Shown one piece after another: positions 40,301-52,250 of a stretch of 64,000 nt of DNA. The translations under genes and the position numbers were made by a program. The stretch covers positions 12,619,720 to 12,683,719 of the forward strand of contig NW_002060943.1 of NCBI RefSeq assembly GCF_000150275.1, in the 5' to 3' direction. The first letter of the stretch is position 1. Each line of letters opens with the position of its first letter. Origin of the DNA: Trichoplax adhaerens. Lineage: Eukaryota; Placozoa; Uniplacotomia; Trichoplacea; Trichoplacidae. The notes under the pieces were generated by a model that was not told where the DNA came from, did no database searches, and was given only the letters and a program-made list of their open reading frames with translations.

Positions 40301-41800
40301 CATTTTTCGTGTAAATCCATGAAATGAAAGTGACGGTATATACAGCTGAAATCACAGGAATCCTTCTCAATTTATCGATTGTATAGGAGCCATGCTGCTG
40401 TTTACTTATACCGGTTGATTTTTAGCAGCTAAACTTAACTTATTCCCTATTAATGAATATTATTAATCATCATAAGGTTATCGCCTTAGCCATTGATGCC
40501 ATAATGATCCTCATTATTCAATACCATTAGTTAGAATATTATAAGATGCTACAAGAGTATAGCGAAAAATGGAAGGTAGAGTTGTTTAACAACGTCTTAT
40601 CATCTTCATATATCAAGATATTTTACTAAATCTTGCACTAAAAGAGAGGATTTCTTACCCCTCCACTTTTTAGCAGTTAGACTTTTTCTACTGACTGGAA
40701 CACAAATCATTCATCCTAAGATTTCTAGTATCGTTCATTCAATGTCATGATGACCATGATATCCATACTATAAAGTACAGCTCCTTGCTCCTGCCAATTA
40801 GCCTATCCTAAATATTTTAAATATTTCAATGGTCATGATTTTTGACTAGTAGCTATCCCCTCCTTAAGTCAAGAATTTAAAGCTCTTCTTATTGTACCTA
40901 GGTGGAAGCCGTCATGAAATTGAATTCTTGTCCCCAAATTCCCGTCAAAAGCTCATTCTCCTCCAAGGTGGTATAAGGAGTTCTATCTATGAGAATTAAG
41001 ACTCTATTCTCAACGGTTAATTATCTTGTACCCTTCCTCATTGTCGGCTATACAAGTCTTTATTATAGCTACTAATCCACGAGAACGACAATCAATAGTG
41101 CCATAATGACAATAGCCAAGAATCATTTTTTTTCTCGCCTCTCCCAGATAATGGAGCTTAGCACCATGTCGTTCTTGGCGATTTGATGTCTATTATGTAT
41201 ATTAATAAATTATATAATTGAGCGGGATATATTCTAGTATATCTAATTATTCACCATCAAATTATAATAAGCAATCTCACGTGATTGGCCACTATTGCAA
41301 GCAGCAAGGTGAAAAAATTGTCTCATGTATCTACTCTTCGTTTCTATTGATAATCACTCATGGAATGAACACAGGACATGAGCAACTGCAAGCTAATCAA
41401 TCAATCTTTATTCCCTTCACCACGAATTAATAATCATTTCTCGCAAAACTCTTTCCTCCACAGGAATGACAAGAGAGAACTTCTCATAGAGAAGCTTGTG
41501 CTAGCGGGAGCAATCGACTGATAATGGTTGCTATGGGCTACCGCGAGTTGGCAAGGAACAAGGATCCCATCTGCGCATGTGTAAATCCTGCTGCATCTAC
41601 CGTTGGACGGACCTCATCGACTGGGTGGAAGCAGGAAAACCAACGAGGCCAAGAAAAAATTTTTCACAACGCTATTCCGTTTAATTTGGACGAGTAAACC
41701 GTCTTCCAACGTTAATGGGAAGGAAGATTTCTATTCAAGGACAAGAGAAAGAAAGTAAGTTGCGTATTGAACTCTTAGGTTGTCGAATTAGATCGGTATT
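37386..41800. other. Intergenic between genes 5 and 6
   Basis: Mostly AT-rich and without recognisable genes. A G+C-richer patch at about 41450-41760 holds overlapping open frames of just under 60 codons and ends in a good donor (AGAAA|GTAAGT, GT at 41755). It may be a leader exon of gene 6, but no domain is visible. Arms AGAACGACA and TGTCGTTCT at about 41091 and 41167 form an inverted repeat. Confidence 0.4.
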
Positions 41801-41819
41801 TGGCGTCCATTGATTGATT

Positions 41820-42780
41820 GAGTAGCGGATTGTTGCATTCGTTTACTACTTTTACGCCTTGGTGGGGCTTAGCAGTCTGCTTGCAAATCTTGAATGCATG
41901 ATAGCCTTTGGATAGGCCTTGCTCGAGTAAATTTAATGTGCCATTACAGTTGGAAAAAGTCTTTTAATGTTCTAATATACTAACTGTCAAAGTTTAGTTA
42001 CAGATACTATAGGATAGAACTCCATTAATGTGTGCTATAAGTGACTTATGCTGACTCTACCCATGCTGCACTATTTTTTAAATTTCATGGCTCATGATGG
42101 GCTTCCATTTCAAGTTTGAGTAGCGTGTGGGTTCCCTTGCACTTAACTGCCTCTTTATGCATGATTGGCCTCGATCGAACCAGTTCAAATTGCCATTGAA
42201 GTTGAAATAAATCGTTTAGCAGTACGGTGTACTAGAGTTACAGGCAATCTTAGATTTGAGTAACGAGTAGGTCTCCTTACATTTAGCAGTCACGGTGGGC
42301 ACGATTGCGATCATGTTACAAATTACAATCGATCGTTACGCGATATGCCAGCATGATGGCAGTAGTTTGCAATCCTTTGCTGGTAAACCATTATAGAATA
42401 CTTTCTAAGCAATAAACAGTCCCCTGACGTACAGTAACGTATAGTAGCAGTATTTGCATTACCTTGTTATTAGACTAAAATAGAATGCTTCTTTACGATG
42501 AGCAGTTGCCCGATGTATGATAGGCCTCACACGAAGAAATTGAAGTTATAAGTGTAGTTAAAAATCATTTTGGTAGTACTGTACTGTATACTAAAGTTAC
42601 AGATACGACAGAACAAATTCTATCTACCTCAATAAGTAACTTGCATGGATTCTCCAGTGAAAATTGTGCGTACTTCATCCCATGTTGTGTAGCGTGTACA
42701 TCTTCTCACATGTAGCTGCATATAATTGACCACGATTGTACAAATTCAAGTTCTAATTCCTATTGGAATAATCAGTTAAC
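41820..42780. repeat. Diverged tandem repeat upstream of gene 6
   Basis: Related blocks start near 41820, 42118, 42258, 42500 and 42688. Shared words in the same order are GAGTAGCGTGT-like, a CATGATTGGCC/ATAATTGACC-like stretch, CAAATTnnnnTTGAAGTT, and TACTRRAGTTACAG. Spacing is uneven (about 140-300 bases), so the copies are old and partly deleted. They end about 170 bases before the gene 6 ATG. Confidence 0.5.
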
Positions 42781-42948
42781 CTCTTAATACTTTATTAGTA
42801 ACCTGTACAGATTCTTCATGCTTGCGATTTATACCATACTTAACTTCAATCCTTGGGACACTGTAAATCGTACTTATTTCTTTCCATCTGTGTTTAGAGT
42901 AAAAGCTGCAATTGAACTGATATAATTTTAAGTTTCATTGGTAGCAGC

Positions 42949-45900
42949 ATGGCAGAGGCTGTAATTCAACAGCGCAATTCTATTCTTGCTACTGCGAATC
43001 CACGATTTGTCAGAGGATACTATCAGCAATGTTTGACCCTCTACGATCAAGCTCTACAATGTACCTTAACCTTACAGCAATTGCTAAACGATGATGATAA
43101 CAATGACATCTGTAATCAAGCTTTATGTGATGATTATTTAAACTTATCCAAAACCTATTGTCGTCAACATCGTTATGATAAAGCACGCAGTTATTGCGAT
43201 CAGTCGCAGACCTTAGCAGTCAAGTTAAATGATAAACTACGTGTGGCTCATAGCCTTGATGCTTTTGGTAACATTAAGAAAGAAATAGGCCAATATGAGG
43301 ATGCACTCAATGATTTTGAAGCTGCGTTGAAATTAAAATTAGAACTGAAAGGGAAAGATAGCCAAGATGTTGCTCTATCCTACAGTTATATTGGTAATAC
43401 GTATTCTATCATTGGAAAATTAGATGAAGCTAAGGAATCGCTATACAAGGTTATCGATCGTGACAAACACGTCTTACGCTTGGGGAATACTGTTACAAGT
43501 GTTGAATTAGTAGAGTCATTTAATGTGCTTGGATTTGTCTATTGTCTACAACGTAGATTTAGTCTATCGATGCTAATGCATAAGAAATGTCTCAAGTTGA
43601 TCATGAGCCTGCTGAAAGATGATACCGCCAGCTTGGATCTTGCTCTGTGCTATGGCCATATAGGCATGATGTATAGCTTACAAGATAGCTTTATTGAATC
43701 TACTTCGTGTCATGATAAAGCGATGAAAATGGCGCTATCGATAGCAGGCGAGAAATGTGTCGAAGTGGCACGAATTTTTATATGGAAAGCCAAACTTAGT
43801 CAATCGAAAGGTGATGTTGGTGAAGCCATAAAGTATATGAAGAAAGCTCTAAAGATTCAAACGGATATATTAGGAAAGAAACATGTTCTAATTTCTGATG
43901 CCCATGACTTATTAGGTACACTGTATATGTCGCATGGGAAACTAGATGATTCGTTCACGTCTCTATTTATATCACTAAATATTCGACAGGAAATACTTGG
44001 AGAAAATTGCTTGCCTGTTGCAACAGTATATGTATCAATAGGAAACATTTTCTTTCTAAAATCAAGCTATCTAGATGCTTTAATGTACTACCGTAAGTCA
44101 TTAGACATCCAATTAGATATTTTAGGCGATAATAGTTTAGATGTTGCGTCGTCTTATCATAACTTGGGCAATGTATACGTGTCACTTGGGGACCCTGATG
44201 AGGCCTTACCTGCATACCAAAAATCTTTAGAGATTTTAATCCGACTTTTAGGAGAAGATCATATTGATGTTGCAGCTACTTATGAAGATCTGGGCCGATT
44301 TTTCGATAGACAACAAAAGTATGCTGAAGCACTACCCATGTTTCAAGCAGCGTTAAATAAACAAGTAGCCATTTTTGGCGATTCGAACGTTATTGTAGCT
44401 GGCTTATATGGCAAGGTAGGCGAAGTTCATCATCATTTAAACCAGGATGAAGAAGCTTTGCCTTTATATCGAAAGTCATTAGAGATATTTCAAAAATTTG
44501 GGGCGGAAAGCTATGGAGCTGTTGCGAAGACCCACAAATGCATCGCCGATAGTTATTATAATTTAAAGATGTACAACGATGCTTTAGATCAATACAAACG
44601 CGCATTGTCAGTTAGGACCAAAGTTACAGGCGAATGCCATGTTGACGTAAATGAATTACGAGAAAAAATCGCTGCCATCTACAACAAGCAAAATAGATAT
44701 GGCGATGCTATAGAAATGCATCAAAAAGCACTTGTCGCTAAAATAGCGCTGCTTGGAGAAGATCATCTCGAAATCGCTGAAATACATGATACAATAGGTG
44801 GTCTTTACAGTTTACAAAATAAATTTGAAGATGCGCGTTCAGCATTCGACAAAGCTTTAAGCATTCGTAAAAGCAAAAAAGGAGAAAAGAGTCTAGATGT
44901 AGCTTTAACGTATGACCGCATTGCTACAATTGATATACAACTTAAATCGTATGACGATGCCTTAAAGTTGCTTGAAAAATCGTTAGCAATTCGAAAGGAT
45001 ATCCTCGGTGAAGACACTTTAGAAGTTGCTAGTTCTTATTCTCACATAGCTGCTGCTTATAAATGTCAAAACAAGTTTGAAAATGCTTTGTCCTATCTTG
45101 AAAAGGGATTAGCTATTAAATTACAGAAAGTGGGTGAAACTAGTGTCGAAGTTGCTGAATCATACAACAACATTGCCACCATTTACCAATATCAAAAACT
45201 ATATGACATGTCATTGGTCTTGTTTAAAAGAAGCTTAGCAATTTTGATCAATCTGCTAGGTGAAGATACGTTGGAAGTGACTTCAGCAATTAACAATATT
45301 GCTAAAATTTATCAATTCCAGGGGAAAATGGAAAATGCAGTATCAATGTTTGAAAAATCGTTATCAATTCGTATCAAATTAATGGGAGATTATGATCTAA
45401 ATGTTGCCGATTCCTATAATAGCATTGGATATAGCTACTTAAAGCAGCATCGATACGATGAAGCGTTATTGAATTATGAAAAAGTCTTAGTAATTCGACA
45501 AAGTATCCTTGGAGAAGATTCTTTCGATGTTGCAAATGCCTGTAATAATATAGGCTATGTCTATCAATCGAACAGTAAGTATCAAGATGCACTAGAGAAA
45601 TTTATGAAAGCATTGTCTATTCAGAGAAACATCACAGGTGCCAATGGGCTAGATGTAGGTATTTCTTATCGAAACATTGGGAGAATTCATGACAAACAAC
45701 ACAATTACAAGTACGCTGGACTGTTATTTCAGAAATCATTAACAATTCAAATTGAAACCTATAAAACACATCATTTAGGTATTTGTGAAGGTTATTACGA
45801 TGTTGGTAGGAATTTGGCACTACAATATCGTTTTGTTGAAGGCATTGAAAAGTATCAGAAATCGTTAACTGTGGCTATTTTACTTTGTGGTGAAAATAAT

Positions 45901-48900
45901 GTTTATGCAGCATTAACGTTTAATGATATTGGTTGTATCTATCAATTGCAATGTCGTTATAACGATTCGTTGTCAATGTACGAGAAAGCTTTAAGAATGC
46001 GAGTGGAAGTATTGAGTGAAAATAGTTTAGCAGTAGGATTGACCTATTGTAACTTGGGCAGCTTGTCAGAGACACAAGGCGATTATAATCAAGCATTGTC
46101 GTTTTATCGAAAATGCTGGAATATATGGCTATCTGTACTTGGAGATAACAACCTTAAAGTAGCTTTGGCCTCCGCTAATATTGCCAATATATATACGTTA
46201 CAAGGAAAGTATGCTGATGCTGTTGCAATCTTTCAAAATGCTAGTAGCATTGTAAAAGAATCGGTTGGAGAAAGTGATATATATTACGCTAATCTATGTA
46301 ATAAAATTGGTATCGCTTATCACCGACAAGGGAAGTATAATGATGCCCTATCGATGCACCAAAAGGCTGTAGAAATACAAAAAATGATACTAGATGGCAA
46401 AAATTTACATGCTGCTGATTCTTACCGAAATATTGGTATAATCTATACATCACAAGGCAATTATGAACTTGCAATATCGACATACCAGCAATCGTTAGAA
46501 ATTTTGCGACAACTATTAACTGAGAAAAATTTAGCTATTGCCTACGTTAGGAACAACATTGCTAATACATTTCTATTGCAAGGAAGACTTATCGATGCCT
46601 TAAATATCTTTCAACAATCTCTATCTCTTCAGAAGCAATTACTTGAAGAGAAATATTCCGTCATTGCAAAATCTTATGGCTCAATTGGATGTGTTTATTA
46701 CAGAATGCATAAATATGATGAAGCTTTAACGAACTGTAGGAAATCGATTAGCATATTGGAAGAGTTGGACGAAGATGCCAATTTAGATCTAGCGATGGCA
46801 TACTCAAATATTGGATTAGTTTACAAAGCAATAGGAAAGTATGCGGAAGCATTTAAAATGCTTGATAAATGTTTAATGCTACAGTTAGAAAATATCACTG
46901 AGGAAAATTTTGATATCGCCGATACCTATAGTAACATCGGCCTCATTTACCAATCGCAAGGACAGTATGAGAAAGCAATTGCTGCTCATCAAAAATCGCT
47001 AGAAATTCGCCAGAGACTGGGCGGGGATAAATGTTTACAAGCAGCATGTACCTATCAAAATATTGGACTCATTTATCAGCTACAAAGTAGATATGATGAT
47101 GCCCAGTCATTCTCAATAAAAGCCTTAGAAATACAATTAGAAATTCAAGGAGAAATTAGTTCAGATGTTGCTAAAATTTATCGTAATCTAGCCGTGATAC
47201 ACATTTCGAGAGATGAACGACAAGCTGCTATGGATATGCTCGATAAATGTCTTAGTATAGAACTTAAGCTAACTGGAGAGGAAAGTTTAGAAGTAGCTCA
47301 ATGCTATGAAGATATGGCAAAAATATTTCAATCAGAGGATAACATTGAAAAATTTAAAACTAATGTAAATAAGGCGTCAAAAATTCAATGGAAAATATTA
47401 GGACCCGACAAATTAACAAAGATTAAATCTCAGAATGGTCTTCAAGTGCGTTATAAATCTAACGAGTATTACAATAATCTACTAGGTGAATTACAACAGT
47501 CTGTTAGTATGAGACTGTATTCTTGGATAGATATTCGTACTGATGTTATAAATTTGAATGGCGTCGTTGGATATACTCGGCAATTAACAGGTATTATATA
47601 TAGTATTGGACTACTGTAATTATGGTTACGTGAGGATGTAAATATCGAGCCTATAACGAATTTTATATCTGATTTTTAATTATGTTAGAGAGTGTTAAAC
47701 CGGACTATTTGAAGCCTGATAAAAGGCATGAAGCCAGAATTAGATATCAAAATCAAGACGATATCAAACTGGAAAGATATCTCTACCCAGGCATGACTGC
47801 AGGTAATGTGAGATAGAGATTGTTGAAATAGGCACGTTGTATCATGATTTTGTATTTCACAAAATACGTAAAATTAAAGGGAGCATAATTTGAAAATAGT
47901 AACTGTTATATACGAATTATTCTACTGTAGTATATTCTCTTCTCAGAATTTGTGTAATCATTAAGTTCATTAAGTCGTATGTATTTATGGCCTAGAATAG
48001 TAGAGTCTATTAACGCGTAATTGATTTTATTTTAGCGGAAGAAGGACTTCCTGAAGTATCCAAATTATGTAAAAATGATCGAGATACCATCATTGCCGTA
48101 CCCAATGTGCCTGGACTGCAACTATTTATACCTGCGCAAAGCTTAGAAGATAGTATTCGATGCACTTTATCGGCTCTTTATGCCGATGCACCTTATATTA
48201 ATGGAATACCTAATCAACCTAGTTTTCAGTTAATTCCTCTATCGACAATAGTTAGGATCGAGCCAAATATAAGTCTTGCTTATAACATTGATAATAATAA
48301 TACCACCTTGCAAATACCTATGCCAGTAGCAGAAGAAGTAACGCAACACCTTGGTGTAGAGTCTGTTAAGTGTCTAGATATACGTATATTAAGCCGGAAC
48401 AGAGATGGCGATGTTTGGAGAGAAGAATACATTGATTACCAGCATCGAATGGATGAAAATGGCTGTCCGTGTGTTGCTTTAGCGATCAGTCGCTTGGCAG
48501 ATTACTTGGTCACCGCTACCGTTTATACTTCCAAATTATTACTACATAAAAATAGTTTTCCCAGCTATCAGCAAGATGTTTCTGTCTTGTGCTATCTTTC
48601 CGAGATTCATCGTGGTTCAAATAGGGTCCGTTTGAAAGTAGTTATCGCAAGAAAGAGCGATGACAATACGGAAATTGTAGAGCAAATTCCGACCAAATTT
48701 CGCCACACTGAAGCTATTAGTACAGGGCTAGAAGGTACTATTTTGGAAAACGGCCGATATAGCGCCGAATTTAAAGAGGAAGAGCTGCAATGCGTACAAG
48801 AGGACAGTATTGTTCAACCTATCATCGTAGATTGGAACAGCTGTTCCTTTTATGTACTTAATTTTCTATGTCTTGTAAAAGACCCCAACAAAAAACTAGA

Positions 48901-49671
48901 AAAACTCTGCTCGATTGTCCTCAAACCTGAGAGCACTCAGATAGATTTACAGCCTAAATATTGCACTATAGAGGTTTGTAGACTGGGGACAACGTCAAAT
49001 TTATTGTAGTAGATACTAAAATAATTAACTTGAAGTGCTACTAATAATCTATTTCTAATGGGTTATACTAATCCTTGAATAGAACGTAACATCAGAAAAT
49101 GACAATAATAGCAATAGCCGGGATACTACTGATGAAAAGTTAAACCTCTCCGCCTTGCGAATAGGTACTTTGTTTACGTTAGAAATTAAGTTTCAGTGAC
49201 TTCTGTTAGAGGATGATTTTTAATTCAGATCGTCTTTATTAAAGCGTGCAGCCTATGATAGCTGAGATATACGTCATGTGGTTTACGTCCTGACAAATTT
49301 ATACCTTTTACCTTATAGAATATAGTTTAACTGTTACTACTGTGTTTATTAATTCTAATACATGCGCGTATCTTTTTTGTCTTGTTAACGTAGATACTAA
49401 GCTAAATTTTACTATTATTGCGGAAAAGATCGGTGATGATTGGGTTCAATTAGCAACATTATTAGATCCTAACATTGCTACTGATGATATCGAATTGACT
49501 AAGCAAACATCAAACGATAAAGCTTTGTCTTGGCTAACAAGATGGCGTAGTCAACATGGATATACTGCAACCAAGGACAGTATAATTGAAGTGCTTGAAC
49601 AAATCGATCGTCAAGATATTATCAAGCAAATTATTAATACTGCGGATTCCACTAATAAAGCGGATGCTTAA
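42949..49671 (+). CDS. Gene 6: giant TPR-ZU5-UPA-Death protein
   Basis: Exons: 42949-47590, 47689-47802, 48036-48973, 49083-49164 and 49394-49671, about 2,017 residues with phases 1,1,0,1. The first exon is uninterrupted for 4.6 kb and encodes about 34 TPRs of about 42 residues in the kinesin-light-chain/nephrocystin-3 style (ASSYHNLGNVYVSLGDPDEA, then ALxxYxKSLEIRxxxLGED). Residues 1548-1585 link to a ZU5 domain (PGLQLFIPAQSLEDSIRCTL, YADAPYINGIP, TIVRIEP) and a UPA domain (NGRYSAEFKEEELQCVQEDS, EKLCSIVLKP). A 27-codon Asn/Asp-rich linker exon follows. The last exon is a Death domain at residues 1926-2017 (IAEKIGDDWVQLATLL, ALSWLTRWRSQHGYTAT, IIEVLEQIDRQDII). TPR arrays usually bind peptides or serve as ligand platforms, and the Death domain recruits Death-domain partners, so a sensor or scaffold role is inferred. 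Many antisense open frames inside the TPR exon are shadows. Confidence 0.9.
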
Positions 49672-50888
49672 TTTAGTTTATATATTATACTACGATATCT
49701 TGCTGTGATAAATACACTGTTATTAATATGACTAGCCCAAGATAAGCCAGAAGTTGACTTAACGGCTTTTAGTGCTGTTAGTGCATTCGCATTAGTCAGA
49801 ATTTGACTTACCCGTTGTTAGAGTTGTTAATGCGATAGTGAAATTAATGCTAGATAAGACAGATGATGATCTATCAGTTCATACAGTACTGTACGATTTC
49901 GTAGTGTACAAGGACAACAACCAATGGTTTATTTGGATTACATTTTACAATTATGACTGTAATAGAATATCGTATGCATGGTGAAAGCTTGTAATTGAGT
50001 TCTATTGTATTAAAAAATATCGATAAAAGCCGGACTTACGTCTTCGTCAAATTTTTACTAGTTTGATTCTAAATTATTGATTTAAACTATTTCGTGCCTT
50101 ATATGTTCTTTTATATATAACATTTACTGTTGATGAGTGCCTTAATGGACTAATCTCAATAGATATAGAGAAGAAAGTCACTGTTATCAATTTAATACTG
50201 ATAAAGTTCATGCTACTTTTTGAATAATTCGTAACTTAGCTAACCACTATTTCAAAGATGATTTTATTTATTGGATAATTTTTATATTTTCTCCTACATG
50301 ATTTATTGATCGTGATTATTATATTAAAGGGTAAATGATTTACAGCATATATATCTCATAGTAGTCTAGTCGTGCACGTGTGATACCGGTCGTCGTTTAG
50401 GTAGTGGTCGAGGGTTTGTTGTAAAGTTAAAATAACGCTAATCGTTGGTTAGAACAAATTACGTAAATTTTAAACTTTAGTCAACATTAGCTTTAGAGTT
50501 CGATAATAGAACAAGATTTCTTATCATAGAAGATGACAACTTGCTTAATTTATTTACATGTAATTAGTGTCAGTATATTCTGTATTGCAAGGTTTAGTAT
50601 TAAATATCTGAGCTACTTTGAATGCCACTCAGTCAAAAAAGAGGTCGTCTAGAAGTCGTGTTAAACGAAAAAGAGAAATCCATAACTTTTTACCAATAAA
50701 ATTTCTGTGCTTAACTATATTAAAAATATCTTGCGTTAAACGGCTTTTCTAGTGGACGTAGTTTATTATCATACTGTAATTAACTTTATTGGAATTCGCA
50801 TATACTTTTTATCGTACCTTGTAAGCTGTATAATAGAAATCCATGTTACTAACCATAAATATCTACTTTTAAATTTTTTGCTATGCAA
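49672..50888. other. Intergenic 3' of gene 6
   Basis: Presumed 3' untranslated and downstream sequence of gene 6. AT-rich, with no gene recognised. Confidence 0.4.
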
Positions 50889-51238
50889 TTAGAATGCATA
50901 ATCAATATTTAAATTTATTATTGACGATGATTCTATTGGATTCTTGGCTTTCTTCAACAATTTTCTTTCATATTTTTGCACTGTAATTACTGAACTTCTT
51001 TCAAGTAACTTAGAAAACTGTGCAAAATCATGTCCGCTGCGTTTGTTACATAAAATATCCCGTAGCTTTACCGTCCTATCTTTTTCAGAAATTATGCTTT
51101 TAATATCATTACAAATTTTGCAGCTATTAAAGTTCCATGTATGTTGTCTTCTCTCGCAGAATGAAACATACTTACTATATGATATTTGATGCTGCTGATC
51201 TCCAATAATAAAATTAAGAACTTTACGCTCGTGAAGAA
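50889..51238 (-). pseudogene. CARD exon with one frameshift
   Basis: On the minus strand one frame reads IKYHIVSMFHSAREDNIHGT and continues to FVMILKA, matching helices 1-3 of gene 4's CARD (DEIIGQLKNDGIISDHQGKE, then ELKILK). A shift near 51090-51105, beside an AAAA run, moves the match to another frame: SEKDRTVKLRDIL, RSGHDFAQFSKLL and VITVQKYERKLL. Gene 4 has RSGEDFEKF and VTTVQKF at the same places. The frame ends in TAA at 50889. No ATG or clear acceptor opens it. It is probably a decayed paralogous terminal exon, although a sequencing error in the A-run would also explain the shift. Confidence 0.68.
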
Positions 51239-52069
51239 TTATAACTGTCTTTGTTTAACTTTGACTCAGATCTAAAAGGAATAGGCTTGGAATAAAGTTC
51301 GAGTATTATATTCAGCAACAGTAGTTTGATATCGAAATAACGTAGGGCACTGTGAGTATAGCTGCAAGATGAGATTTATAACAATGCTTTTAAGCTTTTT
51401 ACGGAGTATTGGAGATTTGCAAGGTTTAAAATATTAGATGCTTATAAAATCTAAAATCTAAGTGGTATATATGACATAAGCTTTAATCCTATGACGAAGT
51501 GATATAAAAAGTTCATAAATGCTTCTTATTTCAACACAGTATTATTCACTCATTGGTGTTATGTGCAAACGTGGCTATCATAATTTAACACAACTATAAC
51601 GAATCAGCCTTACGATTACGTTACAAAACATGGCCAACTATTTAGCTCTCCATTATATATAAATATTTAATATTTGACTTTTCTTGTGTAACTTAAAAGT
51701 GTATATTATAGATAAATTATATTCTATAGATACAGTATGAGTATGTGACTTCTTCAAATCACTAAATGCAAAATTTCAGTCTAATGATCTTTCTAAATCA
51801 GCTGAAGATTACTTGTTGAAACTTCTTTATAGTGCACAAAAGTGTGTAAATTGAAACATTTAAATAAATTTATTAATGTAATGGATTCTGTTTTTATTGA
51901 AATATCAAGATAATCGAATGTGTAATACATTCTATACGATGGATTCTACTAAGCTAAGTGCAGTATTAAGATAGTGTAGTAGCCATAAAATTATCTTAAA
52001 CAATCAGTTACGTTGACTCGAATCAATGGGGTCCGGGATATCTACTAAATTATTATAGACTAATGCTAT

Positions 52070-52250
52070 TATCTTGCCATTCAAGATATATGTTTGTCGT
52101 GATCAGCCAACGACAAGGAAACCTGGGCTTTGAAGCTGTACAAATGCTAAGGCTACAACAGCCAAGTATGCCCCAACGGGCTAAGTGTAGACTAGTCTTA
52201 GGCTTTTAAATAGTTTATTGAACCAAGGTAGTCTTGCCATCCAAGACTAC
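52070..52250. repeat. Cluster of three hairpins, two sharing a core
   Basis: Perfect hairpins: TATCTTG-ccatt-CAAGATA (52070-52088), TTGTCGT/ACGACAA (52094-52100 with 52110-52116) and GTAGTCTTG-ccatc-CAAGACTAC (52228-52250). The first and third share CTTGCCATYCAAG. They lie in a G+C-richer insert-like stretch (about 52.0-52.4 kb) between the CARD relic and a helical open frame. Possibly a small non-autonomous element. Confidence 0.55.

Noticed and set aside
41450-41760. Overlapping open frames of 55-60 codons in a G+C-richer patch
   Set aside because: Three frames are partly open over the same bases, as expected from fewer stops at higher G+C, and none shows a domain. Kept only as a possible leader exon.
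43857-46483. Several minus-strand open frames of 60-80 codons
   Set aside because: All are antisense to the TPR exon of gene 6; their repeats only mirror the TPR periodicity.
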